From: Faecalibacillus intestinalis
Lineage (GTDB): Bacteria; Bacillota_I; Bacilli_A; Erysipelotrichales; Coprobacillaceae
Length of the DNA stretch: 64,000 nucleotides
NCBI RefSeq assembly: GCF_003024685.1
Contig: NZ_PYLQ01000003.1
Coordinates: 62,001-126,000, forward strand
Reading direction: 5' to 3'
How positions within the stretch are numbered: the first letter of the stretch is position 1; the number at the start of each line of letters is the position of its first letter. A program made the translations under genes and the position numbers. This document shows positions 55,001-61,330 of the stretch, piece after piece. The notes beneath the pieces were generated by a model. The model was not told where the DNA came from. It searched no databases and saw only the letters and a list, made by a program, of their open reading frames with translations.

Positions 55001-56771
55001 TGGTTCAATAAAAAATTCGAGTGTTACTGGATTAAATAAAGTCAAAGCTAAAAACTATGCCGGTGGTTTTGTTGGTCACATGGGAAAGAGTGGTGTGGTT
55101 GATCTAGATGAAGCTGGTGTTGGTACAGGAAAATTATTAAATGCCACAGCTGGTGTCTTAGATATTTTTGGTTCTCATAGTGACAACTGTTCAGTTATTG
55201 GTATTCCAGTTGGATTTACTATTTCAAGTGAAAGTGGTAAGGAACCTATTTCTGGTGGTTTTGTTGGTTATGCTGATTTAGGAAGAATGAGCAATTGCAA
55301 TGTAGAAAACATAAAGAAAGTGGCTAGTGATCAAATAGCAGGAGGCTTTGTTGGTAAAACAAGTTTTGAATATTTAGCTAATATTGACTTAGGTTCTAGC
55401 TATTTATTGGATCCGATACTTTCAATCGTCAATAAACTTCTAGATATTCTATATGTGGGAGATTTAGAAAATGTTGGCCTTATAGATATCAATTTAGGTT
55501 CACTATTAAAATTACAAGTTTTAGCTAAAGGAAATGCTTTATCAGTTACTTTGTTAGGATTAACTATTTCAGTAGCACTTGATAAAGATAGAGGAGATGG
55601 AACAAGTGACCTGGCAAAAATAACAATTGGTGATTCTTATATAGAAATCCCATGTTCAAATATTGATGGAAATCATATTGCTGACAGTGAGAAAGAAAAT
55701 ATTAAAGTAGGACTTATCAAATCAAACAGAACAAAAGTAGATGGATGCTCGATAACAGGTATTCATGATGGATATGATGTTTTTGGTGGAAAAGCAAATG
55801 ATTCACATGATGGAAGTGAAGAAAATGGTCAAGCAGGTGGATTTATTGGTTATAACAATGAAGGATTGATTGAAAACAATGAAATGTATTTAGCTGATAC
55901 GATTAGAGGAACAAGTAATCAAATAGGACCTTTTTCTGGAACAACGTCTTTAAATTCTAGTTATGACTTTAATACAAAGAAGAATATTGAAGGTAAAGAT
56001 AATACGTACAGGATTTATAGAACAAGGAGTGATTCCTTGATTGATATTATAAAAAATTCATCTTTGTATAGTAAAAAGGATTCAGATTTTGATAATTGGA
56101 ATGTCTTCAAAATAAGCCATTATGATAAGGTACAAAAATATGATGACTTAAAAGATGCCAAATTAGCAAATGAAACAGAAAGTGAAACCGTTGATTTAAA
56201 TGCCTATGTCTCTCCAGCAAAAGCTGTATTGATGGATGATACAGAAGTATCTGATAACGAAGAAGGTACGACACCTGTCCCTTCAGATACACAAGATCCT
56301 TGCAATGAAAAAGTAAACATTACTATCAATAAGCTATGGAAAGATTTAAGTGATAAACAAAAAGAACGTCCAGATACGATTACAGTGACGTTAACAAGAA
56401 CATATATGAAAGGAAGTGATGAAATATCAGAGAAAGTAGGGGATTATACTTTATCAACTAATGATGTAACTGATTCTAAAAACACTTGGCAAACAATTAT
56501 TAAAGGATTAGATGCCTATACAACATTAGATGATGGAAGTAAAGCTTATTATACTTATTCAGTTACAGAGTCCGAAGTAGAAAATTATATAACGTCTATT
56601 GAAGAATCTGATGATGGATATACGTTTACGATAACAAATAAAGATATGCCTCTTTTACCAAACTTAGGTGGAAAAGGAACAATGTTATTTGTTTTAGTAG
56701 GTATAGTAGGTGTATTAGCAGTTTTGTTATCGTACAAAAAAAGTAAAAAAGCGAATAATATTAAAGAATAG
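49032..56771 (+). CDS. Giant repeat-rich surface adhesin with CnaB-like end
   Basis: The 2579-residue protein has a hydrophobic signal segment (~15-36, ending VYA). Most of it (residues ~550-2350) is a long array of about thirty short GG[FY]-[VIA]-G turns, GLUG-like, that alternate with about fifteen hydrophobic inserts such as LISVDSLTSVLQSFIPMIY. This suggests a beta-solenoid stalk. Near the C-terminus is a CnaB-like domain (~2425-2535: INKLWKDLSDKQKERPDTIT, YYTYSVTESEVENY, FTITNK), then LPNLGG at 2542-2547, a hydrophobic segment and KKSKKANNIKE. The sorting motif has Leu where Thr is expected. The start is GTG 49032 or TTG 49041. Both have AGGAAG/AAGGTGA upstream. First gene of pilus operon 2 and probable tip adhesin. 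Confidence 0.85.
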   Translation: MICLLNKIKKIICIDIMVWVCVISLFLQTVVVYALNSSDDSISKETIVENNTSSQSDDSIDISDIYENNVIKIYNTKQLQAIGSNSIVTSTDNDESNYGTGQQISVNDEYITYSLSSKYQLMKDISLNGNDIWTLPSNFTGTFNHGTVDENSTLYDSSTDTIYIYNDYQLKIIQSDNSENEPVMSQDMLPECVGMGQPVYSDNSSNYLTYSKSHNYVLSKNFTGEMPETKANQISNISTENCEGRDFNGQVVKTIGDKTYILIGNEEQLRKIGSDETVYGAVYQVYLHAANWYVDEDENGNPIMLYGGDADLKKSQNGNANFEFGKNNIHDKDKKQSKYSLYPYVWGRCGVNQSTGEIDPTLDIDKATNQKYSTNANYIIFRNIDLSSDNWTPLMFQGTMIGSKGDGKSTLWNNDTSVIDYSKATDLNIGEKPVISNVNVSQTSELDVGKQMGVGFFATLSNEASSSDLGLSKGTVTVKNLKFNNITVDNETTKTKFDQTLINGLIRTLGSTLGALLDGLTWLLTFGSVDAGLTKTLSSILNARKNDPTALATGCFAGRVVGDVAISDCELDDVKVTNVNSNTGGFIGYISGKTEYDGLSKGLGGTATLLAKILNVIPGLGLGDLITILLGNAIPVDKLIPTKYINAYVENCSINNLTGNIGTNNDKIENSGGFIGQQKGTVVKDCQITNSNFNVKANNYSGGFVGLARDDVIEGTLSGALDIETQLPKMNPENLFLNCSVSASDLTISGNGYQGGFAGAMANTSAINCNVNVSDKLTVSSGGDNSGGFAGIATIGWVADLGKGDTKDNLLGGVVDLVVKLLSSNQNATSSLLSLAGVSPSHILGCQINAPCSVEGKNYTGGLIGRGDGVYLTKSNTDNLNKVSYFKNNIFSMDGIEEKNIIINGLKSVDGENCVGGISGSVGTASVAGLLNTTLGVAEYLGFNANSISLTGSTEGITIGGKGKRVGGAFGEAIGGSISSVTVTNLNNISGENIVGGFIGVSGPGDLAGTDNGLTVNLLGLNYILKLSNLLSLGQAVEVNIDSSSVSGINSGFTVEATGSREDNSTTDYVAAGFVAKSNSTKINDAKVNNLKTVTSTDDGGYSGGFIGISKTGGLAEVGDETEIKKLISANGLLNAVGYLIPSYQQCYVSYVDNGGVRGDIAGGFVGDFQSGIVENDENNAYAIQNISYVKGKTYAGGFGGKVYSGALADSTKGISILGGLADLNIQISDLLSLIQVYIPIIKNAGVQSNGLVVSCDTYKSTDLNSGSAGGYIGYGSAVRVSNSSVTKLKHTTVKTPNANINDTDSSSYFGESSSYAISAPKNAGGYVGKLDIGSTASVGGGLKALGTNINLANILSALDVTASKIENSDVTGAVGGFSVKANGLAENKTIGNAGGFVGTDYGSQIQNSNVNNFSYIIGQETAGGYAGNIQPGSVADVLGKTEILKGLISVDSLTSVLQSFIPMIYNSQTTCIPCGGAVRADAISNESLRGCAGGYVGYNLGGRIEGNSTRKWNGEIPTVQKECAVYRLRAVYGYEYAGGFSGRTDCANTVDTGNISVLYGLINLDNPLSALSAVYPTETNTATYGPLRGLTTEVWNSWVKAVGVNGAYGKKFQELGEVDNQDELDKIIDQYAYGYEVKAGRTNAGSNDYQGGIAGGYVGQMNGGEVTFANARDLKDVTALKSSGGFAGEMISAGVANVGDVNLEKKLNVVGSLPILQSFIPVVKTSSVIGYQSGATISTTGTDFDNDEGNSGGFVGKVVGGKIEGTQDQYCLADQLKVINGSQNVGGFAGNIQPGSAVTLNTSSNTGLLSKLLKYLLGNAGDLAKVLNATLSIVDYAKVDAWNDYGLSVNGSYTLENDETTKYAKQVGGFVGNAGGAIFGDKDATSVRVEVNNIRNVVGGRDVGGFFGLADVSSVAQVGNDDSDQILNLIKLGNIDVLDAFRTYVYQAKVTGSNDNGLSVCANDESQEGTLDSKVQTGNAGGFGGSLLDGSIKNSSVTGLNKVKAKNYAGGFVGHMGKSGVVDLDEAGVGTGKLLNATAGVLDIFGSHSDNCSVIGIPVGFTISSESGKEPISGGFVGYADLGRMSNCNVENIKKVASDQIAGGFVGKTSFEYLANIDLGSSYLLDPILSIVNKLLDILYVGDLENVGLIDINLGSLLKLQVLAKGNALSVTLLGLTISVALDKDRGDGTSDLAKITIGDSYIEIPCSNIDGNHIADSEKENIKVGLIKSNRTKVDGCSITGIHDGYDVFGGKANDSHDGSEENGQAGGFIGYNNEGLIENNEMYLADTIRGTSNQIGPFSGTTSLNSSYDFNTKKNIEGKDNTYRIYRTRSDSLIDIIKNSSLYSKKDSDFDNWNVFKISHYDKVQKYDDLKDAKLANETESETVDLNAYVSPAKAVLMDDTEVSDNEEGTTPVPSDTQDPCNEKVNITINKLWKDLSDKQKERPDTITVTLTRTYMKGSDEISEKVGDYTLSTNDVTDSKNTWQTIIKGLDAYTTLDDGSKAYYTYSVTESEVENYITSIEESDDGYTFTITNKDMPLLPNLGGKGTMLFVLVGIVGVLAVLLSYKKSKKANNIKE

Positions 56772-56783
56772 AGGAATATGAAA

Positions 56784-58229
56784 ATGAAAAACAAATTAAA
56801 AAAAGTAATAGCATATGTACTTTCGTTCATGATGTTATTTACTATGTCAGCAATGAATATCAGTTCAGTATCTGCAGCAAGTACAGGCAGTATAACTGTT
56901 CATACTGGTAAACATGATGTAAATGGTGTTAATTTCAATGCTTACAGATTAATGGATGCAACTGTATCAGGAAATAAAGTAAGTTATTCAATTAGTTCTA
57001 ATTTTACAGGATTTTTCACAGAAGAATTACTTAATGGGACAACTGGTGATGATATAGATATCAAAGCTTATAATTATATTAAAGCGAATGTTTCTACAAC
57101 AAACTTTCAAAATAAGTTAAAAACATATATTGCAACAAATCAAATAAGTGCTGATGGTGCAGCAACAGGAACAACAGATACAAAAGAATATACAATTGCT
57201 GGATTGGCATATGGTTATTATGCAGTTATTCCTTCTGGTGAAGGATATACTCCTTCTTTTACAACAGTAAAATCAAGTAATGCAGTTGATGTTTATTTAA
57301 AAGGTAAAACACCTGATCCAGAAAAAACAATCAATAATAAAAAATATGATTCTGCACAAGTTGGCGATACTGTAGATTTCAAGGTTGAATCAATGGTTCC
57401 AAACATGACAGGATATAATCAATATTATTATATTTTTAAAGATACTATGACTGAAGGTCTAACAGTATCAAAAGACACATTAAATTTAGTAGTTAAAATT
57501 GGTGGTACTGTAGTAGACACTAGTGAATATACTTTAACAGTTGATAAAACAAATAGAATATTTACAGTTGAATTCAAAAATTTCTATACTAATCATGCTA
57601 AAGACGCAAATGAATCATTAACATTTACATATTCAGCAGTTGTTAATGAAAAAGCAATCAATGATACAAATACATCTACCAACAAAGCAGAAGTTAGTTA
57701 TGGTAATGACCCAGATCATTTAACAACAGGAGCCCCAAGTGAAGTTAAAGTGTTAACTCATACATTAAAAATCAATAAAGTTGATGAACAAAATAAACCA
57801 TTATCTGGCGCTGAATTTGCTTTATATAGAAATAATGTTGATAGTGGTAAATTAAAATTTGTTGATGAAGGAAATGGAACTTATAGAATTGCTACAATAG
57901 ATGATGAAACTACTACTGATACATTAGTTTCTCCTGAAGAAGGAGTTATTACTGTAAAAGGATTATCAGAAGGAGATTACGTTATTGAAGAAACAAAAGC
58001 ACCTGATGGTTATGCAAAATTAAAAAATACAATTAATAAAACAATTAGTGTAGATGGAAATGCTCCACAAACAGTAAATGTTGAAGAAAAAGTTACAAAT
58101 AAAACAGAATCATGGTTACCAGAAACTGGTGGTATGGGTACAGTTATCTTTACAGTAGTAGGGGTTGTTGGTGTGTTAGCTATTCTTTCAACTTACTTTA
58201 AAAAAGGTAAAAAAAGAGAAGAAGCTTAA
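56784..58229 (+). CDS. SpaA-type isopeptide-forming major pilin, LPETG
   Basis: The 481-residue protein has a signal peptide ending VSA near residue 32. Then come a SpaA/D1-like N-terminal domain, a central domain that begins PDPEKTINNKKYDSAQVGDT (~175-320) and a CnaB domain (~325-440: LKINKVDEQNKPLSGAEFAL, then the E-box YVIEETKAPDGYAKL). The sorting signal LPETGG starts at residue 445, followed by a hydrophobic segment and KKGKKREEA. This is the standard plan of sortase-assembled backbone pilins. ATG 56784 is preferred (nine bases after GAGG). ATG 56778 is only three bases away from it. Confidence 0.93.
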   Translation: MKNKLKKVIAYVLSFMMLFTMSAMNISSVSAASTGSITVHTGKHDVNGVNFNAYRLMDATVSGNKVSYSISSNFTGFFTEELLNGTTGDDIDIKAYNYIKANVSTTNFQNKLKTYIATNQISADGAATGTTDTKEYTIAGLAYGYYAVIPSGEGYTPSFTTVKSSNAVDVYLKGKTPDPEKTINNKKYDSAQVGDTVDFKVESMVPNMTGYNQYYYIFKDTMTEGLTVSKDTLNLVVKIGGTVVDTSEYTLTVDKTNRIFTVEFKNFYTNHAKDANESLTFTYSAVVNEKAINDTNTSTNKAEVSYGNDPDHLTTGAPSEVKVLTHTLKINKVDEQNKPLSGAEFALYRNNVDSGKLKFVDEGNGTYRIATIDDETTTDTLVSPEEGVITVKGLSEGDYVIEETKAPDGYAKLKNTINKTISVDGNAPQTVNVEEKVTNKTESWLPETGGMGTVIFTVVGVVGVLAILSTYFKKGKKREEA

Positions 58230-58268
58230 TTGAAATATTAATTAAGATCTCTCATAGATATTAAATGT

Positions 58269-59118
58269 ATGAAAGATATATTAAACAAAATTAAATTATT
58301 TGATGTTATTAGAGCTGTTTTATTAGTTTTTTTCCTAGGAATATTGCTTTATCCAACAGTAAGTGATTACCTGGGAAGAATTCACAGCTCACAAGCAGTT
58401 TCTTCTTATAATAATGAAGTAAAAGGAATAGATGAAGCTACAAAAAAACAAATGTTGGAAGAAGCACAGGAATATAATCAGTCATTGGTCAATACCACGA
58501 AATTATATGATCCATTTTCTACAACAGGTAAACCGAGTAAAGAGTATATGAATCTGCTCAATGTTTCTAAAGATGGCATGATGGCATATCTTCAAATACC
58601 TAAGATATCTTCAAATACCTAAGATAGATGTGAAATTGCCTATATATCATTCAACAAATAATGGTGTTTTACAAAAAGGTGTGGGGCATATGGAAGGTTC
58701 TTCTTTGCCTATAGGTGGAACTAGTACTCATGCAGTTTTATCTGGACATAGAGGATTGCCAAATTCAAAGCTGTTTACAGATCTTGATAAAATAAAGGTA
58801 GGAGATATTTTCTATATTTCTGTTCTAGGTGATACGTTAGCTTATGAAGTAGATCAAATTAAAACAGTATTGCCTTCTCAAACGGATGATATAGAAATTG
58901 TAGATGGAGAAGATTATGTTACGCTTGTTACATGCACACCTTATTCCGTTAATACTCATAGATTGCTTGTAAGAGGAAAAAGAACGGATTACAAAGAAGC
59001 AATAAAGAAAACACCGAATAAGGTCAATAATGGTATACAAATTCCTTATGAGGTAAAATTAGCATTTTTAAGTTTTATTATTATAGGAATTATTATATTT
59101 ATTTGGAGGAGGCGATAA
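58269..59118 (+). pseudogene. Class C sortase, frameshifted by 19-bp duplication
   Basis: This would be the pilus polymerase of operon 2. The first part has an N-terminal membrane segment and the class C lid motif DPF (KLYDPFSTTG). The frame breaks at AYLQIPKI and stops at 58622. The second frame resumes KLPIYHST and carries the catalytic His in LSGHRG (58747-58749), Cys in TLVTCTPYS (58933-58935), the Arg in RLLVRG, and a C-terminal membrane helix. The break is caused by an exact tandem copy of 19 bases (58587-58605 and 58606-58624). Removing one copy restores IPKIDVKLPIYHST. Translation of the second part alone from GTG 58630 would lack the anchor and lid. Confidence 0.93.
58587..58624 (+). 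repeat. Perfect 19-bp tandem duplication inside the sortase gene
   Basis: tatcttcaaatacctaaga occurs twice back to back. Nineteen is not a multiple of three, so the duplication shifts the frame. Confidence 0.97.
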
Positions 59119-59119
59119 C

Positions 59120-59848
59120 ATGATAAATGCAAAAAGAATATTTATTATTGTATTTACATGCTTATTGTCTCTTTCAATTAATAATGTTTATGCTCAAAAT
59201 CATGGTTCTTTAACGATTCACTGTCATTATTTAGATGTACACAACCATATTTTTAATATTAGTCAAGATCATATTGCGTTGATAAAAATAGCTGATTATG
59301 ATGGTAATGACTATCAAGTTTTAGATAAATACTCTAAACTTGTTACAATTAAAAAAGATATGTCAGCTTCTGAACAAAATGGAGTTACTACTAAATTGAT
59401 GGATTATATTAAAAAAAATAATATTGATTATGATGAAGAATTAATAACCAATCAAAGAGGAGAAGCTACTTTTAGAGATTTAGACTATGGAATATATATA
59501 ATCTATGAACATAATGAAAGTGAATTTGCATATAAGATGGAACCTTTTATTATTTCAATCCCACTTCTTGAAAAAGAAGATGACGGATCATATGAAAAGG
59601 ATTATGATGTAGATGTTGAACCGAAGTATTCAAGAATGAGACCTGGAATTGATGAAGAACCAGATGATAAAATTCCTAGTAATGATGAGAATTTTAAGAA
59701 AGAAAAAAATTTCAGTCAAACATCTAATTACAAGGATAATCAAAAATTAAAAACAGGAGATTATTATAATCCTGAATATTGGTTATTACTTATGATTATG
59801 TCTATTATAATATTTATAATGTTTAATAGGGAAAATATTAAACATTAA
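59120..59848 (+). CDS. Small pilin, LKTGD sorting signal
   Basis: The 242-residue protein has a signal peptide ending VYA near residue 25, a SpaA-D1-like domain (SLTIHCHYLD, HIALIKIADYDG, ATFRDLDYGIYIIYEH) and VDVEPKYS near 164-171, where Lys169 sits as in pilin-motif lysines. A charged linker leads to LKTGD (210-214), a hydrophobic segment and a short tail. This resembles the base/anchor pilins of SpaA-type loci. It starts one base after the sortase stop with a strong GGAGGAGG. It is the last gene of pilus operon 2. An IS66-type end begins 27 bp after its stop. Confidence 0.78.
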   Translation: MINAKRIFIIVFTCLLSLSINNVYAQNHGSLTIHCHYLDVHNHIFNISQDHIALIKIADYDGNDYQVLDKYSKLVTIKKDMSASEQNGVTTKLMDYIKKNNIDYDEELITNQRGEATFRDLDYGIYIIYEHNESEFAYKMEPFIISIPLLEKEDDGSYEKDYDVDVEPKYSRMRPGIDEEPDDKIPSNDENFKKEKNFSQTSNYKDNQKLKTGDYYNPEYWLLLMIMSIIIFIMFNRENIKH

Positions 59849-59903
59849 AATTTTTAATATTATGTAGAGGAAAAGTAAGCGCCAAATAAAATAGTGTATT
59901 TAA

Positions 59904-59953
59904 AGAAGTCGATTGAATTGATATAATAATCAATTTAGTCGGCTTTTATTTCA
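59904..59953 (+). terminator. Hairpin in the left IS66 end
   Basis: AAGTCGA pairs with TCGGCTT-type sequence (one G-T pair) around an AT-rich loop and is followed by TTATTT. It may terminate pilus operon 2. Confidence 0.45.
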
Positions 59954-60159
59954 AATTCTTCTTTTATTTCTTCACTCCATGGTAAGAACCAATCCAATTT
60001 CTTTGGATCTTCAACCAGATCTTGTTGAGGTAAATAATCCAGAATGAATTCAATATAATCATATGGATTAAGTTTATTGGATTTAGCTGTTTCAATCAAG
60101 CTGAAGACTGCAGCACTTGCTTCAGCTCCTTTAGTAGAAGTTGAAAACAGCCAGTCCGA
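59935..60159 (-). pseudogene. IS66 transposase C-terminal fragment (copy 1)
   Basis: The minus strand reads DWLFSTSTKGAEASAAVFSL, then NKLNPYDYIEFILDYLPQ and LDWFLPWSEEIKEEF, ending at a stop at 59935-59937. This is the typical end of the IS66 TnpC transposase (DDE family), about 75 of ~520 residues. Confidence 0.85.
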
Positions 60160-60167
60160 AAGGAGCT
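60124..60167. repeat. Inverted repeat at the junction of two IS66 fragments
   Basis: AGCTCCTTT (60124-60132) and AAAGGAGCT (60159-60167) are exact inverted copies. Both encode the conserved TKGA/PKGA part of the transposases, one on each strand. Confidence 0.9.
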
Positions 60168-60341
60168 ACTGCTAGTGCTATTGTGTATACAATGGTTGAG
60201 ATGGCAAAAGCGAATGATCTGAATATCTATAAATATCTGACATATCTCTTATCACAACGGCCAAACGATAAAATGTCAGATGAACAGCTGGAACAACTTG
60301 CTCCATGGAGCGAGACTGCAAAAGTGAACTGTCAAAACTAA
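60141..60341 (+). pseudogene. IS66 transposase C-terminal fragment (copy 2)
   Basis: The plus strand reads SPKGATASAIVYTMVEMAKA, then NIYKYLTYLLSQRPNDKMSD and APWSETAK, the C-terminal end of a different IS66 TnpC. It is only about 65 residues. Codons are more GC-balanced than copy 1, suggesting a different source. Confidence 0.85.
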
Positions 60342-60352
60342 AATAAAGTAAA

Positions 60353-60383
60353 ACGCTTGCATCTATCATTTTGGTGCAAGCGT
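60353..60383 (+). terminator. Hairpin after IS66 fragment
   Basis: ACGCTTGCA and TGCAAGCGT are perfect inverted arms. No T run follows, so termination is uncertain. Confidence 0.5.
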
Positions 60384-60652
60384 AATTCATGAGTAACGTA
60401 GCAATATTTTGCACTTACAACATTTGGGTTCCGCTCCGTTGTCACCCCTTATTCGGGGATGTAAATCAGAGAAAAGGCGGGAAAAGAAACAATCTCTCCC
60501 AAATCTGCAAACATAAATTAGCTGAAACAGTATTCAATTCTATTAGCTACAGCTAATGGTCAAACAGCAATGTCTGTTTGGAACTTTACTATTTATAAAA
60601 GTTCCAGGCAGGCATTTTTTAGTATCCTGAATCCTGGAGGAAAGGAGTCAAG

Positions 60653-60994
60653 ATGACTGAACCAAACAGACAATCAGGAGAAAACGAAGAAAGAATCATA
60701 GAAATTGAGATTGAGCGTCTTCGGCCGTTCAAAGAGCTCCCCCCGTTTCAGATAAAAGATGATAAGGAAATGTTTCTTCTGCAGGAAAGCATTGAGAAGT
60801 ATGGTATTTTAAATTCGCTGATTGTCAGACCGGTACTGGATGGATACTATGAGATCATATCCGGCCACAGAAGAAAATGTGCTGCGGAGAAACTGGGATA
60901 CCGAAAAGTACCGGTGATTATCCGGGTATTAAGTGAAGATGATTCCATTTTAAGCATGCGTTATGTCTGGCTGCTAAGCGAGGGGTAGACGTAA
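60653..60994 (+). pseudogene. ParB-like nuclease domain protein, truncated
   Basis: The start matches ParB-type proteins carried by integrative elements of Clostridia: IEIERLRPFKELPPFQIKDD, QESIEKYGILNSLIVRP, IISGHRRKCAAEKLGYRKVP. Homology ends at about DSILSM (near 60957), where the sequence switches to a cardiolipin synthase fragment. The frame then stops at 60986-60988. The ribosome site GGAGGAAAGGAG is strong. Full-length relatives are around 200 or more residues. The 234-bp stretch before it (60419-60652) is GC-richer and has no gene, only short inverted repeats such as CACCCCTTATTCGGGG-like and AAAGTTCC/GGAACTTT. Confidence 0.8.
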
Positions 60995-61276
60995 GAATTA
61001 TCACACCTGGTATCCCTGATAAAAAATTCATTTATAATATAACTCGTTCTTTTTATCATGGATTAGTTAAACATGGTGTTCGTGTTTATGAGTGGACTCC
61101 TGGTTTCGGTCATGCGAAAATGAGTGTGACAGACCAATATCAAATCGGATGAAGTGCATATTTGCGACTGGGACAATTATTTATGAGATTATTTGCTGGA
61201 TTGCTATATCTAACAATCTGTTGTACAAAGAAGATTTTGCATGGATGAAAAAACAAACCTTGTTGAGGTTAAATTG
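60958..61276 (+). pseudogene. Cardiolipin synthase fragment, degenerate
   Basis: From 60958 the frame reads ALCLAAKRGVDVRIITPGIP, then RSFYHGLVKHGVRVYEWTPG and HAKMSVTD, the second half of a bacterial cardiolipin synthase with the second HxK motif in part (HAKMSVTD). It stops at 61150-61152. Another frame continues with ATGTIIYE and LLYKEDFAWMKKQTL, which could be the mutated end of the same gene. The missing first half and fused ParB start show a recombination scar. Confidence 0.75.
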
Positions 61277-61330
61277 AGATTGACTTTGTATTGTATAAGT
61301 ATGAAATAAAAAGGAATCAGGTAATGTACA

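Larger units (their letters stand above)
59875..60418. mobile_element. Composite remnant of two IS66-type elements
   Basis: The left edge reads GTAAGCGCCAAATA and the right edge, read inward, GTAAGTGCAAAATA, both IS66-like terminal repeats. Inside are only the C-terminal ends of two IS66 transposases facing away from each other. No 8-bp target duplication is seen (flanks gaggaaaa and aacatttg), in keeping with a recombined scar. Confidence 0.7.

Noticed and set aside
49032-56771. CRISPR or DNA-level tandem repeats inside the giant adhesin gene
   Set aside because: The repetition is at protein level (GGFVG turns) with diverged DNA. No regular direct repeats with spacers were seen anywhere in the window.
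58630-59118. Second half of the sortase as an independent short sortase
   Set aside because: It has the catalytic residues but would start at GTG without anchor or lid. The exact 19-bp duplication explains the split better.
59867-60426. Target site duplication around the IS66 remnant
   Set aside because: The eight bases on each side differ, and the remnant is made of two different elements.
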